Positions 43,274 through 52,699 of a stretch of DNA of 64,000 bases are shown one piece after another. Each line of letters begins with the position of its first letter. The first letter of the stretch is position 1. A program made the position numbers and the translations under genes. The stretch lies in the NCBI GenBank assembly GCA_037893225.1, contig JAZGUH010000197.1, forward strand, positions 1,116,001 through 1,180,000. Reading direction: 5' to 3'. This DNA is from Hippasteria phrygiana. Its lineage: Eukaryota; Echinodermata; Asteroidea; Valvatida; Goniasteridae. The notes beneath the pieces are model-generated. The model did no database searches, was not told the origin of the DNA, and worked only from the letters and a program-made list of their open reading frames with translations.

Positions 43274-44728
43274 ATGGCTGCTCCAAAAGAAATTAACTGG
43301 GAAGACGAATTGATGTCGCTCCGGCTGGATGTCCAGAGTGGGGAGGACGAGTTACACCAGTCCCTTGCAGAGAACAGGGATTTGACGGAAGTGAAGGAGT
43401 TGCTGCTGAAGCAGAACCGCCTACTCAGGAGACAACTACCGCAATCACAGACAGTGGCCAAGGCGTCAGATACGTCTATGACTACCCAGATTGGTGACAA
43501 GATTACTTCAACTACAGTAGGGTCCATAATGTCTACACCGGTATCATCATCATTCAGGCTAACGCCCAAACAAAGAACAAAATTCTACAACCCACAGGCG
43601 CCAGCGCCTACCCCGGCTTCTTCTACATCGATGGTCCCGTCAGTGACGTCGCAACGGACCATGGGCAGCGAGTTGGATGAGACTCTACCGGACTGGACGC
43701 CACAAGGACGTTCAACAGCATGCTGGCAGCCGAGCATGCGGGAGGGGGCATTAGTGCCTCAGAGGAACATGTCATCCCCGGACCTACCTAGGAGGGCGGT
43801 AATAAACGAAGCAACGGTGGAGAAGAGTGAGTCTGGAAGTGCGACAAGGCGTCCGAATATAATTCCAGACAGGTTTAACGGAAAGACCCCATGGCGGGAC
43901 TATAAACAACATTTCGAGGCCTGCCGACTGGCTAATAATTGGACAGACAACCAAGCCAAAGTGTTCCTTGCAGCAAGTCTTCAGGGAGATGCGGTCAAGG
44001 TGTTAGGGAATCTAACAACGACCGGGAGCAAAGTTACTTACGCCGAGCTGGTGAGGTTGTTGGAAAAACGGTTCGGCCCAGGGCAACTAGCTGAAAACCA
44101 TTTGATGGAGTTGCGCCACAGGCGTCAAAGGCCGAAAGAAACACTTCAGGAGCTAGGTCAGGCAGTGAGGGAGTTGGCAGCACTCGCCTACCCAGAGTTG
44201 ACAGAGGAAGGCCGTGATCGCCTAGCGAGGGGGCATTTCTCCGATGCGGTGGAGGAACAGGCAGTAAGGGAAGGAATCTTCCGAGCAAGACCCACATCAT
44301 TAGATGAGGCGATAAGAGCTGCACTCAACACAGAGGGTTTCCTCAAAATAGAAGAGCAGCGGGCAGGTAGGCGACCGAAGTTCGCCAGAGTTGTAGACGG
44401 TGATGTCCCGTGCCCATTGGAAGGGATAAGGCGAGAAGTTGAAGAGAGTCAGCGTCGGATAAAAGAGTCCGCCGAAGAAAACCAGCGCGAGGTGAGAGAG
44501 TGGCTGGAGAGGATGACTCGGCAAATCGATTCCTTCAAGTCCAAAGAGAAGAATGAGACCTCCCGTGGCGCCTACAGGAGGCGAAAAGCAACCGACGATG
44601 ACGTTTGCTTTAAGTGTAAAAGAAAGGGACACTTTGCCAGGAGTTGCGCGCAACCCCCAGCGGAGAAGAAACAGAGGTCGGGAAACGACCAGCAGCTGGC
44701 CCAGCGGCCCGAGGGACAGCTGGAGTAA
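43274..44728 (+). CDS. gag: gypsy-B Gag polyprotein (484 aa)
   Basis: The start codon sits in an excellent Kozak context (CCACCATGG). Residues 10-55 are Leu/Glu/Arg-rich and predicted coiled coil (LTEVKELLLKQNRLLRRQL). Residues about 195-355 match the retrotransposon gag/capsid fold: PDRFNGKTPWRDYKQHFEAC, then LEKRFGPGQLAENHLMELRH and TLQELGQAVRELAALAYPEL. A charged helix follows. One CCHC zinc knuckle, CFKCKRKGHFARSC, lies near residue 445. Gag assembles the virus-like particle and binds genomic RNA through the knuckle. Its 3' end overlaps pol by 85 bp, with a -1 slippery site in the overlap. No lesion is seen, so it is probably functional. Confidence 0.95.
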   Translation: MAAPKEINWEDELMSLRLDVQSGEDELHQSLAENRDLTEVKELLLKQNRLLRRQLPQSQTVAKASDTSMTTQIGDKITSTTVGSIMSTPVSSSFRLTPKQRTKFYNPQAPAPTPASSTSMVPSVTSQRTMGSELDETLPDWTPQGRSTACWQPSMREGALVPQRNMSSPDLPRRAVINEATVEKSESGSATRRPNIIPDRFNGKTPWRDYKQHFEACRLANNWTDNQAKVFLAASLQGDAVKVLGNLTTTGSKVTYAELVRLLEKRFGPGQLAENHLMELRHRRQRPKETLQELGQAVRELAALAYPELTEEGRDRLARGHFSDAVEEQAVREGIFRARPTSLDEAIRAALNTEGFLKIEEQRAGRRPKFARVVDGDVPCPLEGIRREVEESQRRIKESAEENQREVREWLERMTRQIDSFKSKEKNETSRGAYRRRKATDDDVCFKCKRKGHFARSCAQPPAEKKQRSGNDQQLAQRPEGQLE

Positions 44729-47700
44729 TGACAGGGCTAGAAGGCGCCTATCGCGCCGGGAAGAGTTCAGGTGAAGGCGACGGTGTGCCGTTGCCGACGG
44801 TGAATCATAGAGCACGCACTGGGTTCTTTGTGCAAGCTGTGGTGAGAGGAGTAAAGGTTAATCTACTTGTCGACACCGGGGCAACGAACACTGTGCTGTC
44901 CTCTGAACTTTATTACCAACTACAAAGAGAAAGTAGACCAAGATTAACCACCATCGGTGCAGGAGTACATAATGCTGATGGGAGCAGAATGGGGACACTT
45001 GGCAGCGCCTGGGTAGAGATCCAAGTTGGTAGGACTACCCGTTCGATCGATGCTGTTTTTGGAAACACTGGCCGAATCCAGGGCATCCTAGGGATGGATT
45101 TCCTGCTTCCAACTCAGGGGACCTTAGACTTCAGGACGTTGGAATTGACATTAAACGGGGAACGAATTAAATGCACAGACACCCAAGGGAACGGGCTCTG
45201 CGCTAGAGTGATCGTAGGTGAGACTACGAGGGTACCAGCTGGCCATGAGGCGCTTGTACCAGGGTATGTGACCAGCAACAAGCCCAACGGCGGGATTGCG
45301 GTGATTGAGCCGGTCGAAAGGGGAGAGATAGCAGACAAGGGCCTGATAGTGGCGCGGGTGCTTGTGAATGCCAGTGAGGACATGGTGCCCATCCGGGTAT
45401 TCAACCCCGGGAAAAGAGAATGCGTTGTGAAGAGAGGAACCATAGCAGGGCTGTTGACGCCTATAGGGGATTGTGATGTGCAGGAAGTACCTTCGGAGCT
45501 ACCTTCGCCTGGTGACGGGTTAGAGGTTCCTGAGCACCTTGCTGACTTGTTTGAGAGGAGCAAAGTCGGGGTGGAGCCGAGACATCACGACAACATCGCT
45601 CAACTGCTGTGTAAGTACGAAGACATCTTTTCTAAGGGAGATTCGGATATAGGCCGCACTGACTTAGTGAGACATCGAATAAATACTGGAGACGCTGGAC
45701 CTATTAAGGAGAGGCCTAGGAGATTTCCTCCACAGGAGCAAAAGGAAATTCAGCGGCAGGTGCAAGACATGGTACGTAACGGTATCATCGAGCCCTCGGA
45801 TAGCCCATGGGCATCAAATGTCGTCCTCGTAGGGAAGAAGGACGGGAGTAAGAGGTTCTGCGTCGACTATCGTCGCCTAAACTCAGTCACCATGAAGGAC
45901 GCCTACCCGATCCCACGTATTGATGAGTCCCTGGATGCGCTAGCCGGTTCAAGGTGGTTCTCCACATTGGATTTAGCATCTGGGTATTGGCAGGTGGAGC
46001 TCGACCAGGAGGCCAAGGAGAAGTCCGCATTCGTGGTCCGCGGAGGCTTATACTCATGGCGGGTTATGCCTTTCGGGCTATGTAATGCCCCATCAACATT
46101 TGAGAGGTTGATGGAGCGAGTATTGGCAGGATTGCATTGGGAGATACTACTAGTCTATCTGGACGACGTTATCGTATATGCAAGAACAGTGGAGGAGGAG
46201 TTGGGCCGCCTCGCGACGGTTTTCCAGCACCTGCGGAAGGCTGGTTTAAAATTAAAACCGAAGAAGTGCCACTTGTTTAAGCAGAGCGTCCTGTATCTCG
46301 GGCATGTGGTGTCTGGAGACGGAATTGCGACGGACCCGGAGAAGATTAGGGCAGTGCGGGACTGGCCTACGCCTAAGACGGTCAAGGAGGTGCAGAGTTT
46401 CTTGGGTTTAGCATCTTATTATCGCCGATTCGTCAAGGGTTTTGCTGACATAGCACGTCCCCTACACCGCCTGACGGAAAAAGCAAGGGAGTTTGAGTGG
46501 ACCAGTGACTGTGAGAATGCCTTCCAGGACCTCAAGGGCAGTCTACAGGAGGCACCAGTTTTGGAGTACCCTGACCCAGAAGCAGATTACGTACTAGACA
46601 CCGACGCGAGTGGCGTGGGTATAGGAGCGGTCCTTTCACAGGTGACGGGCGGAAATGAGATGGTGGTCGCCTATGCTAGTAGAGCACTAAGTAAGGCCGA
46701 GCGGAACTATTGTGTGACGCGCAGAGAGTTGCTGGCAGTAGTGGTATTTCTGAAACAGTTCAGACAGTACCTGTATGGTAACAAGGTCACCATCAGGACA
46801 GACCACGAGGCACTTCGTTGGCTTGTCAACTTTCGGGAACCACAGGGCCAGATGGCGCGTTGGCTTCAGGTCATTGGCGAATTCAACTTCACAATAGTCC
46901 ACCGAGCTGGTCGATCACACGGCAACGCAGATGGCCTGTCTCGCAAGCCATGTTCACAGTGTGGCCGCTGGGGGCAGGCGAAGGTGCTGAAGGCGCCAAC
47001 CGATGTAGGGGAAGACGAGACCGACCAAGAGATAGGGGCTCCTAAAGAGGGAGTGAGAATCGTAACGGTTGAGCCTACTGTTGCCTGCGCTGATATGAGG
47101 AAGGCGCAGATGGAGGACGCATCCATTGGATGGGTGTTCAAAGCAAAAGAAGGGTCGGCGGAGAGACCCGACTGGACGGTTATGTCTTCCAGGTCGCCAG
47201 CTGCAAAGACGTACTGGAGGATGTGGAACCAACTGGCTGTCAGGGAGAATATCCTGTGCAGGCGTTGGGAATCTGAGGATGGTCGTCAGGTGAAGTGGCA
47301 CACAGTTCTGCCTGAGAAATACCGCGCCGAGGTAATTACAGAACTACACGGTGGGAAGTCCAGTGGGCATCTAGGTGGCCGGAAAACGACGGCCAAGGTC
47401 CGAGAGAGATTTTATTGGGCTGGCATGACGGCCGAGATTAGGTCCACCATAAGACAGTGTAACGTGTGCGCGAGGAGGAAATCCCCGACCAAGACTAAGA
47501 AGGCGCCACTACGACAGCACGTAGTGGGTGCACCTATGGAGCGGGTCGCCTTGGACATCCTTGGTCCCCTTCCAGTTACAGACAGAGGGAACAAATATAT
47601 ACTGGTGGTTGGTGACTACCTGAGTAAATGGGTAGAGGCCTACCCAATCTCTGATCAGACGGCTGAGACGGTGGCTGACAAGTTCGTTCACGAGTTCGTG

Positions 47701-48621
47701 TGCAGATACGGCGTGCCCGATGTGTTACATTCGGATCAAGGACGTAACTTCGAATCCCACGTTTTCACCGAAATGTGCCGCATTCTCGGGATTGACAAGA
47801 CACGAACGACACCTTACAATCCCAAGTCCGATGGGATGATAGAAAGGTTCAACCGCACACTGGTGACGATGGTGTCGATGATGATAGAGCCCCACAGGCG
47901 ACAGCGCGACTGGGATGTGAAAGTTCCTTTGGCGATGTTCGCCTACCGTGCTGCACCACAGGAGTCGACAGGCGAGTCGCCCAACATGTTAATGTTGGGC
48001 AGAGAGGTGCGCCTACCTATCGACCTCACCACAGCAGTACCTAGTGATGAACAGGATGAGATTGATGCCGTGTCCACCGACTATGCACAAAACTTGAGGC
48101 AGCGATTAAGGTTCGCCCACGACAAGGCACGGGGGTGTCTGAAGGAAAGTGCTAGGCGACAGAAAATGACGTATGACAGGCGAGCTGTCCGGGACAAGCT
48201 TGTAGTTGGGAACTTCGTGTGGCTACATAACCCCGCGAAAACTAAAGGCCTGTCACCTAAACTTCAGTGCAGATGGGAAGGTCCCTATCTCATCTTGCAC
48301 AAGTTGTCAGAAGTCACCTACCGAATTCAACGGAAACGGCATGGCAAGATGAAGGTTGTACACTGCGACAGATTGAAACCATATCTGGGTGAGCCGATCG
48401 AGAGGTGGACAGTTGATGCTCCGCCAGGTGATCTATTAACGCAGGGGGTTTACAACCAGGAACTGGACACAACAGAAGAAACTGAAGGTTCGGCCCAAAA
48501 TCAGCCAAGTTCAATTCCGAGTGGTGAAGAACCACCTCCAGCCCCTGCTGTGTCTGCAACGCCACCACCAAGGCGTAACCCGACAAGGCAAAGAAAAATG
48601 CCAGAGAGATACTTGAAATAG
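44644..48621 (+). CDS. pol: gypsy-B Pol polyprotein: protease, RT, RNase H, integrase
   Basis: Open frame of 1325 codons in the -1 frame relative to gag; the ATG at 44644 is probably not used, since the frameshift at 44680-44686 enters it at about residue 15. Domains in order: aspartic protease with DTGA at 77-80 and ILGMDF near 150; RT about 345-540 with D443 (STLDLASGYW) and YLDD at 505-508; RNase H with LDTDAS at 651-656; integrase zinc finger H902, H909, C939, C942; integrase core D971, D1031, E1067 with 35 residues between the last two; then a GPY/F module (RWEGPYLILHKLSEVTYRI) near 1220. No chromodomain is evident. It copies element RNA to DNA and inserts it. All catalytic residues are present and no lesion is seen. 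Confidence 0.97.
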   Translation: MRATPSGEETEVGKRPAAGPAARGTAGVMTGLEGAYRAGKSSGEGDGVPLPTVNHRARTGFFVQAVVRGVKVNLLVDTGATNTVLSSELYYQLQRESRPRLTTIGAGVHNADGSRMGTLGSAWVEIQVGRTTRSIDAVFGNTGRIQGILGMDFLLPTQGTLDFRTLELTLNGERIKCTDTQGNGLCARVIVGETTRVPAGHEALVPGYVTSNKPNGGIAVIEPVERGEIADKGLIVARVLVNASEDMVPIRVFNPGKRECVVKRGTIAGLLTPIGDCDVQEVPSELPSPGDGLEVPEHLADLFERSKVGVEPRHHDNIAQLLCKYEDIFSKGDSDIGRTDLVRHRINTGDAGPIKERPRRFPPQEQKEIQRQVQDMVRNGIIEPSDSPWASNVVLVGKKDGSKRFCVDYRRLNSVTMKDAYPIPRIDESLDALAGSRWFSTLDLASGYWQVELDQEAKEKSAFVVRGGLYSWRVMPFGLCNAPSTFERLMERVLAGLHWEILLVYLDDVIVYARTVEEELGRLATVFQHLRKAGLKLKPKKCHLFKQSVLYLGHVVSGDGIATDPEKIRAVRDWPTPKTVKEVQSFLGLASYYRRFVKGFADIARPLHRLTEKAREFEWTSDCENAFQDLKGSLQEAPVLEYPDPEADYVLDTDASGVGIGAVLSQVTGGNEMVVAYASRALSKAERNYCVTRRELLAVVVFLKQFRQYLYGNKVTIRTDHEALRWLVNFREPQGQMARWLQVIGEFNFTIVHRAGRSHGNADGLSRKPCSQCGRWGQAKVLKAPTDVGEDETDQEIGAPKEGVRIVTVEPTVACADMRKAQMEDASIGWVFKAKEGSAERPDWTVMSSRSPAAKTYWRMWNQLAVRENILCRRWESEDGRQVKWHTVLPEKYRAEVITELHGGKSSGHLGGRKTTAKVRERFYWAGMTAEIRSTIRQCNVCARRKSPTKTKKAPLRQHVVGAPMERVALDILGPLPVTDRGNKYILVVGDYLSKWVEAYPISDQTAETVADKFVHEFVCRYGVPDVLHSDQGRNFESHVFTEMCRILGIDKTRTTPYNPKSDGMIERFNRTLVTMVSMMIEPHRRQRDWDVKVPLAMFAYRAAPQESTGESPNMLMLGREVRLPIDLTTAVPSDEQDEIDAVSTDYAQNLRQRLRFAHDKARGCLKESARRQKMTYDRRAVRDKLVVGNFVWLHNPAKTKGLSPKLQCRWEGPYLILHKLSEVTYRIQRKRHGKMKVVHCDRLKPYLGEPIERWTVDAPPGDLLTQGVYNQELDTTEETEGSAQNQPSSIPSGEEPPPAPAVSATPPPRRNPTRQRKMPERYLK
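44680..44686 (+). promoter_or_regulatory. -1 ribosomal frameshift site GGGAAAC
   Basis: In the gag frame the bases read tcG GGA AAC, the canonical X XXY YYZ heptamer. It lies in the 44644-44728 overlap, and shifting back one base joins gag to pol at the R of KRPAAG. The following 40 bases are GC-rich (CAGCTGGCCCAGCGGCCC) and could form the stimulatory structure. Known retroelements use this heptamer; use here is inferred. Confidence 0.85.
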
Positions 48622-48699
48622 AGAGTGGGAGAGGTAAAACACCTAAGAAGGCCTATCCTACCCAATAGAGACATCATGAATTGGTGTTTATGCATGTTC

Positions 48700-48719
48700 A
48701 CCCTTGTTGTATCTTCCAG
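48700..48719 (+). promoter_or_regulatory. Candidate splice acceptor upstream of ORF3
   Basis: CCCTTGTTGTATCTTCCAG is a pyrimidine-rich tract ending in CAG, 24 bp upstream of the ORF3 ATG and 98 bp after the pol stop. It would allow a subgenomic RNA for ORF3, as retroviruses do for env. A donor is not pinned down; AG|GTGACA near 43239 in the leader is one candidate. Confidence 0.5.
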
Positions 48720-48742
48720 GCGCAAGACTGAGGAGGTGAAGA

Positions 48743-50095
48743 ATGGGGAAAAACAGGGAGGAAAGAACTCCTTCAAGTGACCGGCAGGCGGAGAAAGTCC
48801 AGTGTCCGAAGTGCCGAATGAGCATGCACAAAAGGAGTTTGGAAAGGCATCTCGCCACCGAACACGGACCGAGACGATACTTCTTTTGCCGGAGGTGCTC
48901 ACATAAAAATAACAGGCGGGATAATTTAACGGCCCACTACAGAGATTGTCACCCGGAACGGGTAGGCGAAGTAAAGGACATCCAGGAGGAAACCTACGAG
49001 TCCCGAGAAAAAGACCGACGCAACAGCCACCACGGGGAGGATAAAGCTAGGCACACAGAGGAGCCTAAGACAAAGAGCCTAGACAAGGGCGACGTGAAAG
49101 GTAAAGCTTCACCTGAGAGAAAGAGGAAGCAGAAGAGTGACTCCAAGCTTCGGCAGAAGGAAGAAGCAGGCCGCAAAAAGGTGGAGAGCGAGCGACCCAC
49201 GAAGAGAATGAAGAGCGCTCCAAGCACTGTGTCTCGAGCACCAGACGGGGAAACTGGGTCTCCGAAGGGCGTAGCTGTGAGGCAGGATAACCTAAGTACA
49301 CCAGGTACATTGAGTCGGCCAGGTATAAGAGTGCCTAGGTCGAATGAGGAAGCCGAAACGGCAAGTGCGCCTGGCAGGGCTAGGTCACCGGAGGAACCTG
49401 GAGGGTTGTCTGTAAAGCCACCAGAGGTTGCAGCTGAGATAGAGGTAGAGACAGCTGGGCAAGAGGGCGACACCACACCAGAAGGCATCCTGGAGATAGC
49501 GCTGTCGCCAATGTCGATGCTGTGGGACGAAACGCCTGCAGAGGAAGTGCCGGTTTTGCCGCGTGGAGGGAAGCCGTTGAGTCTCGTGCGACAGATGCAG
49601 CAGGAGCAGATAGCCGAAGTGGGGACGGTGTCGACAGACGACTCGACCCCAGAGCGTAAGGAGCAGTGGGAGCTACCAAGAAGACTCCGGGTACGCAAGT
49701 TATTCCCCGGGCAAGCTGTTAGGATCATAGAGAAGGGCAAAACAAGTGTGTATGCTGGTGCAACTCGCAGAGTCCACGAGCAGAGTGCGCGTCATTTTGA
49801 TGTTGTCTTCCTGAGGGAGCCACCTTCACCAAAAAGGGAAGCTGGGGCGCAGAAACCTTCGAGGATCTGTAGATTGGTCCGAGATCCGGATGATCCCGAG
49901 GCGTCCGCCGTGGGAGTAGGTCCTGCGATGACCAACGAGGAGTTGGAGGAAAACATGGTCGGCAACGTGACCAAGATAACAGAGATCGAGACACGTTATG
50001 TCTACCATGAGGGAGTCCTGGCCACAAAGGATCAAACCGAGCGTGTTTTCGAAGTAGAATTTATGGCAGGAGTTCGCGGAGGAGATGACCAGTGA
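48743..50095 (+). CDS. gypsy-B ORF3: two-zinc-finger protein with duplicated C-terminal module (450 aa)
   Basis: An intact third ORF lies 121 bp after pol, where env would be in an errantivirus. It has no signal peptide or membrane segment, so it is not an envelope. Two C2H2 fingers sit at the N-terminus: C21, C24, H36, H41 and C49, C52, H65, H70. Residues about 85-310 are low-complexity: first Lys/Arg/Glu-rich with likely nuclear localisation clusters (KRKQKSDSKL, RPTKRMKS), then Ser/Pro/Glu-rich. The C-terminus carries two copies of a 37-residue module (about 322-358 and 406-442) that align without gaps and share about ten identities, including Y-V/V-Y, Q, R, F-x-V-x-F. A nucleic-acid or chromatin-binding nuclear role is inferred; family unknown to me. 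The integrity of 450 codons in a young element argues it is functional. Confidence 0.88.
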   Translation: MGKNREERTPSSDRQAEKVQCPKCRMSMHKRSLERHLATEHGPRRYFFCRRCSHKNNRRDNLTAHYRDCHPERVGEVKDIQEETYESREKDRRNSHHGEDKARHTEEPKTKSLDKGDVKGKASPERKRKQKSDSKLRQKEEAGRKKVESERPTKRMKSAPSTVSRAPDGETGSPKGVAVRQDNLSTPGTLSRPGIRVPRSNEEAETASAPGRARSPEEPGGLSVKPPEVAAEIEVETAGQEGDTTPEGILEIALSPMSMLWDETPAEEVPVLPRGGKPLSLVRQMQQEQIAEVGTVSTDDSTPERKEQWELPRRLRVRKLFPGQAVRIIEKGKTSVYAGATRRVHEQSARHFDVVFLREPPSPKREAGAQKPSRICRLVRDPDDPEASAVGVGPAMTNEELEENMVGNVTKITEIETRYVYHEGVLATKDQTERVFEVEFMAGVRGGDDQ

Positions 50096-50550
50096 ACTTA
50101 TAAAAAACACTTCGAGCCTTTAGGCCTGAAGCCTGTATTATTTGTTGTTATACAGTTACGGCCTGAATAAGTGTTTGCATAAGAAACATTTAGTTCAAGA
50201 AAGTTGTATTTAAAGAAGTATGGGACAGTAATTGCCTATACTTATTGCCTATAAGTTATTTGTTGTTTATAAGAGAAACCTTATCATGCATTAAGTTCGA
50301 AACGTTTTGTAGTTTTTGGAAATGTGTTGAACCTGTTGTGTACAATTAAAGGAGATATGTAAATAATTAACTGAAGGTGCCCGCCTGTTAAAGACTTATG
50401 ATGAAACTTGATAATCATGCAGATCAGCCCCTTTTAGTGAATTGTATAAAATCATTACTCAGAGATTAGTTTTAGGATAGATGAAGCTGCATTGGTTTTA
50501 TTTAATATCACTTTTTAGGTCAGGGACTGACCAAAGCTAGAAGGCGCCAT
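50096..50550 (+). other. gypsy-B 3' untranslated region
   Basis: AT-rich and non-coding between ORF3 and the 3' LTR. The bases before the LTR are ACCAAAGCTAGAAGGCGCCAT, only weakly purine-rich, so the polypurine tract is atypical or is the AAAGCTAGAAGG part. Confidence 0.7.
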
Positions 50551-51300
50551 TGTAACGCAATGCAGTTTCTGGTATCGATTAGTGCGAGATTCGACTTGTG
50601 GTCGCTGGGCTACCCGACCCCTGGCTAGTTCCTAGCCGTTGTGAGCATGCTAGCAGCATGTAGTTGGAGGGGTGCCAGCCGACAGCGCCAGTGTATAAAA
50701 GCGAGAGCACACGTAGGTTCGCCCTCTTTCTGCTGTGGCTCTTGACCCGAGCGTTTGGTCACTGCATGATCGTCCCGCATTTATCTAATCACCTACAATC
50801 AACCAATCGGCCCCAATACTAGTCACCGTGGAGAGAGCCTCATACCTTGTGTGAGTGTTAATTAGTGTATGATTCTAGAATAATTCCCCAACTGATAATT
50901 AAGTGATCTGTAGATTTATACCAGTCCTGAGAAGCAATATCCAGTGTATTGAAGTTCACGTAGGTGAATTGGAACCTTAGGTGAGGCACCTAGAGAGACA
51001 CCTGGATAGGTGAAGGCTATATTAAAACTCCTGTTCAGCCTATACTTCGTTTCCGTTGCCCGTCCTTTCTCAAGTTGTCCTTCCTCCCCTACCTGCTTGA
51101 CTGGTGTGGAGTGTGTGTGTACTTGTGTGAGTGTGTGTGTGTTGCTGCTCTGCTAAGGGGTGAACTTTGGTGGTGGGTTACGGGCCTGGCGGTAGACTGC
51201 CGCCAAAACGGATCTGCGTTTCCGGCCTTGGAAGTTAGACCGCTCACTGACGTTGGCCGAGACCGACCCGGGCAGACGTCTAAGGGGTTAAACCGCTACA
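50551..51300 (+). repeat. 3' LTR of gypsy-B (750 bp)
   Basis: Same length as the 5' LTR, and no difference was found when reading both copies. Followed by ATAT (51301-51304), matching 42409-42412. The short reading frame at 51075-51350 inside it is an LTR artefact also present at 42937. Confidence 0.96.
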
Positions 51301-51533
51301 ATATGTTGAAAAGAAAAAAAAACATGAATTTGAACCAGTTTTTGTGGTAAACTCTGCAGCGTCTTTTTGTGTGCACAGTGCATGAAAATTGTGTTCTTAT
51401 TCTTGCTAGTAGCCAATGGGAAAATTGGGCTTCTTTCTATGTGGCTTCGGTAGGAGCCCTATCCATAGTTTAGGGGTAATATCGACTAAACGATTGGTGT
51501 GGGTGGCTAGCTGGATTTGGAGATTAATGACAT

Positions 51534-52196
51534 CAGTGGCGTAAGTACGGGGGGGAGGGGGAAACAGGGGGCACATGCCCCCCACCAGAGGTCCGTGCCG
51601 CCCCGGTTGCCCCCCCATTTGAAATTTCGGTAATTGTTACCTTTAGGACCCCGTTCTATATAAGAGAACGAAGGAGACAGTTTATGTTTCGGAACTTACC
51701 TCAATATTTTGCGATGATAAAGGCAGGAAAAGTCACTCTGTGTGCTTGAAATCATCTAAATAGTTCGCTAAGATATCATGTTGAATATGAGCAAACTTAA
51801 TTTTGTGGAAAGAGGGCATGGTTTTGATTTATGAGGGAAATTATGGGGTAAAACGGCAATGTCTCCGACTGCAAAAAAAAGTAGAAAAGTCACATTTTCT
51901 TTGAAAGCGCATTTTAAAATTACAACAAACATGAGTTTAGGCTATTAAAATCTGAAGAAAAAAAGACTGCTCTAACCTGCAAAAGTCACTTTGGTACTGT
52001 AAAGTCATCTGCAAAAAACAGTTTTGAACGGAACTCATCAAAAAAATAGAGGTGTCCTATAAAAGGTAACGATTACCGAAATTTCGAATTGCACACAAAC
52101 AATACATCTGTTGCCATTCGTTTCCCCCTAATTGGTGCACCCCCAGGCATGCCAGGTCCCCCCTACAATTTTACAAATTCAACCTTTACGCCGCTG
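51534..52196. mobile_element. hAT-like MITE, 663 bp
   Basis: Ends CAGTGGCGTAAGTA and, in reverse, CAGCGGCGTAAAGG. Flanking octamers AATGACAT and CCTCACAT share five of eight bases, fitting a decayed 8-bp duplication. A second inverted block (GAAATTTCGGTAATTGTTAC and complement near 52060-52085) lies inside. CAG termini with 8-bp duplications are typical of hAT. Non-coding with C/G-rich ends. Confidence 0.75.
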
Positions 52197-52690
52197 CCTC
52201 ACATAACCTACCTACCTCCATGATATATGATGTACATGAATACATGGGACCGAGTCTTCGTTGCATGCAGTTTGGGAAATCAACCAAAACATGTATTACT
52301 ATTACTGCATCAATCTAAATATACGGAATTCGAAGAAATAACCCCGCTTTCAATTTTCATTTGGCTTGCTCACCTGACATATCCCCCCATGCAGAAGCTA
52401 GCTGGCGATTCGCCCGATAGAGCTGCCTGTGGCTATTGTATGGCTCCCAGACGTCATATACACACGATGAACTGCGCCAGACTAGTAACTTTTCAGCCTC
52501 TTTCCGTTAAAAGAAATAAATATTTTTCTAATTATTCAGCGTTTAGTGCTCATTAACAAACAAGATTCACAAAAAAAACTAGTCCTATCTCTGATACTTA
52601 TTTCTATTAAACGAACCAAAAAGAAATCATCCTACTTAGGTACATAATGAAGGGGTCTTTTTGCGCCTCGACCCACGGCCGGCCTAATCA
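52197..52690. other. Non-coding region
   Basis: The 109-aa frame at 52227-52556 has no recognised family. No element ends are seen. Confidence 0.4.
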
Positions 52691-52699
52691 CGTGATAGT

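Larger units (their letters stand above)
42413..51300 (+). mobile_element. Full-length Ty3/gypsy-B LTR retrotransposon (8888 bp)
   Basis: Two 750-bp LTRs (42413-43162, 50551-51300) that appear identical line by line, flanked by ATAT on both sides (42409-42412, 51301-51304). Inside are a primer-binding site, gag, an out-of-frame pol with protease, RT, RNase H and integrase in Ty3/gypsy order, and a third ORF. No stop or frameshift breaks any of the three ORFs. Near-identical LTRs and intact ORFs imply a very recent insertion that may still be active. This is the only apparently intact element in the window. Confidence 0.97.

Noticed and set aside
44300..44815. Minus-strand ORF of 171 aa
   Set aside because: Shadow of the gag-pol overlap.
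48994..49740. Minus-strand ORF of 248 aa
   Set aside because: Shadow of ORF3; the plus strand has zinc fingers, correct context and a position typical for a third retroelement ORF.
48743..50095. ORF3 as a retroviral envelope
   Set aside because: No signal peptide, no hydrophobic fusion or transmembrane segment; zinc fingers and charged low-complexity sequence instead.
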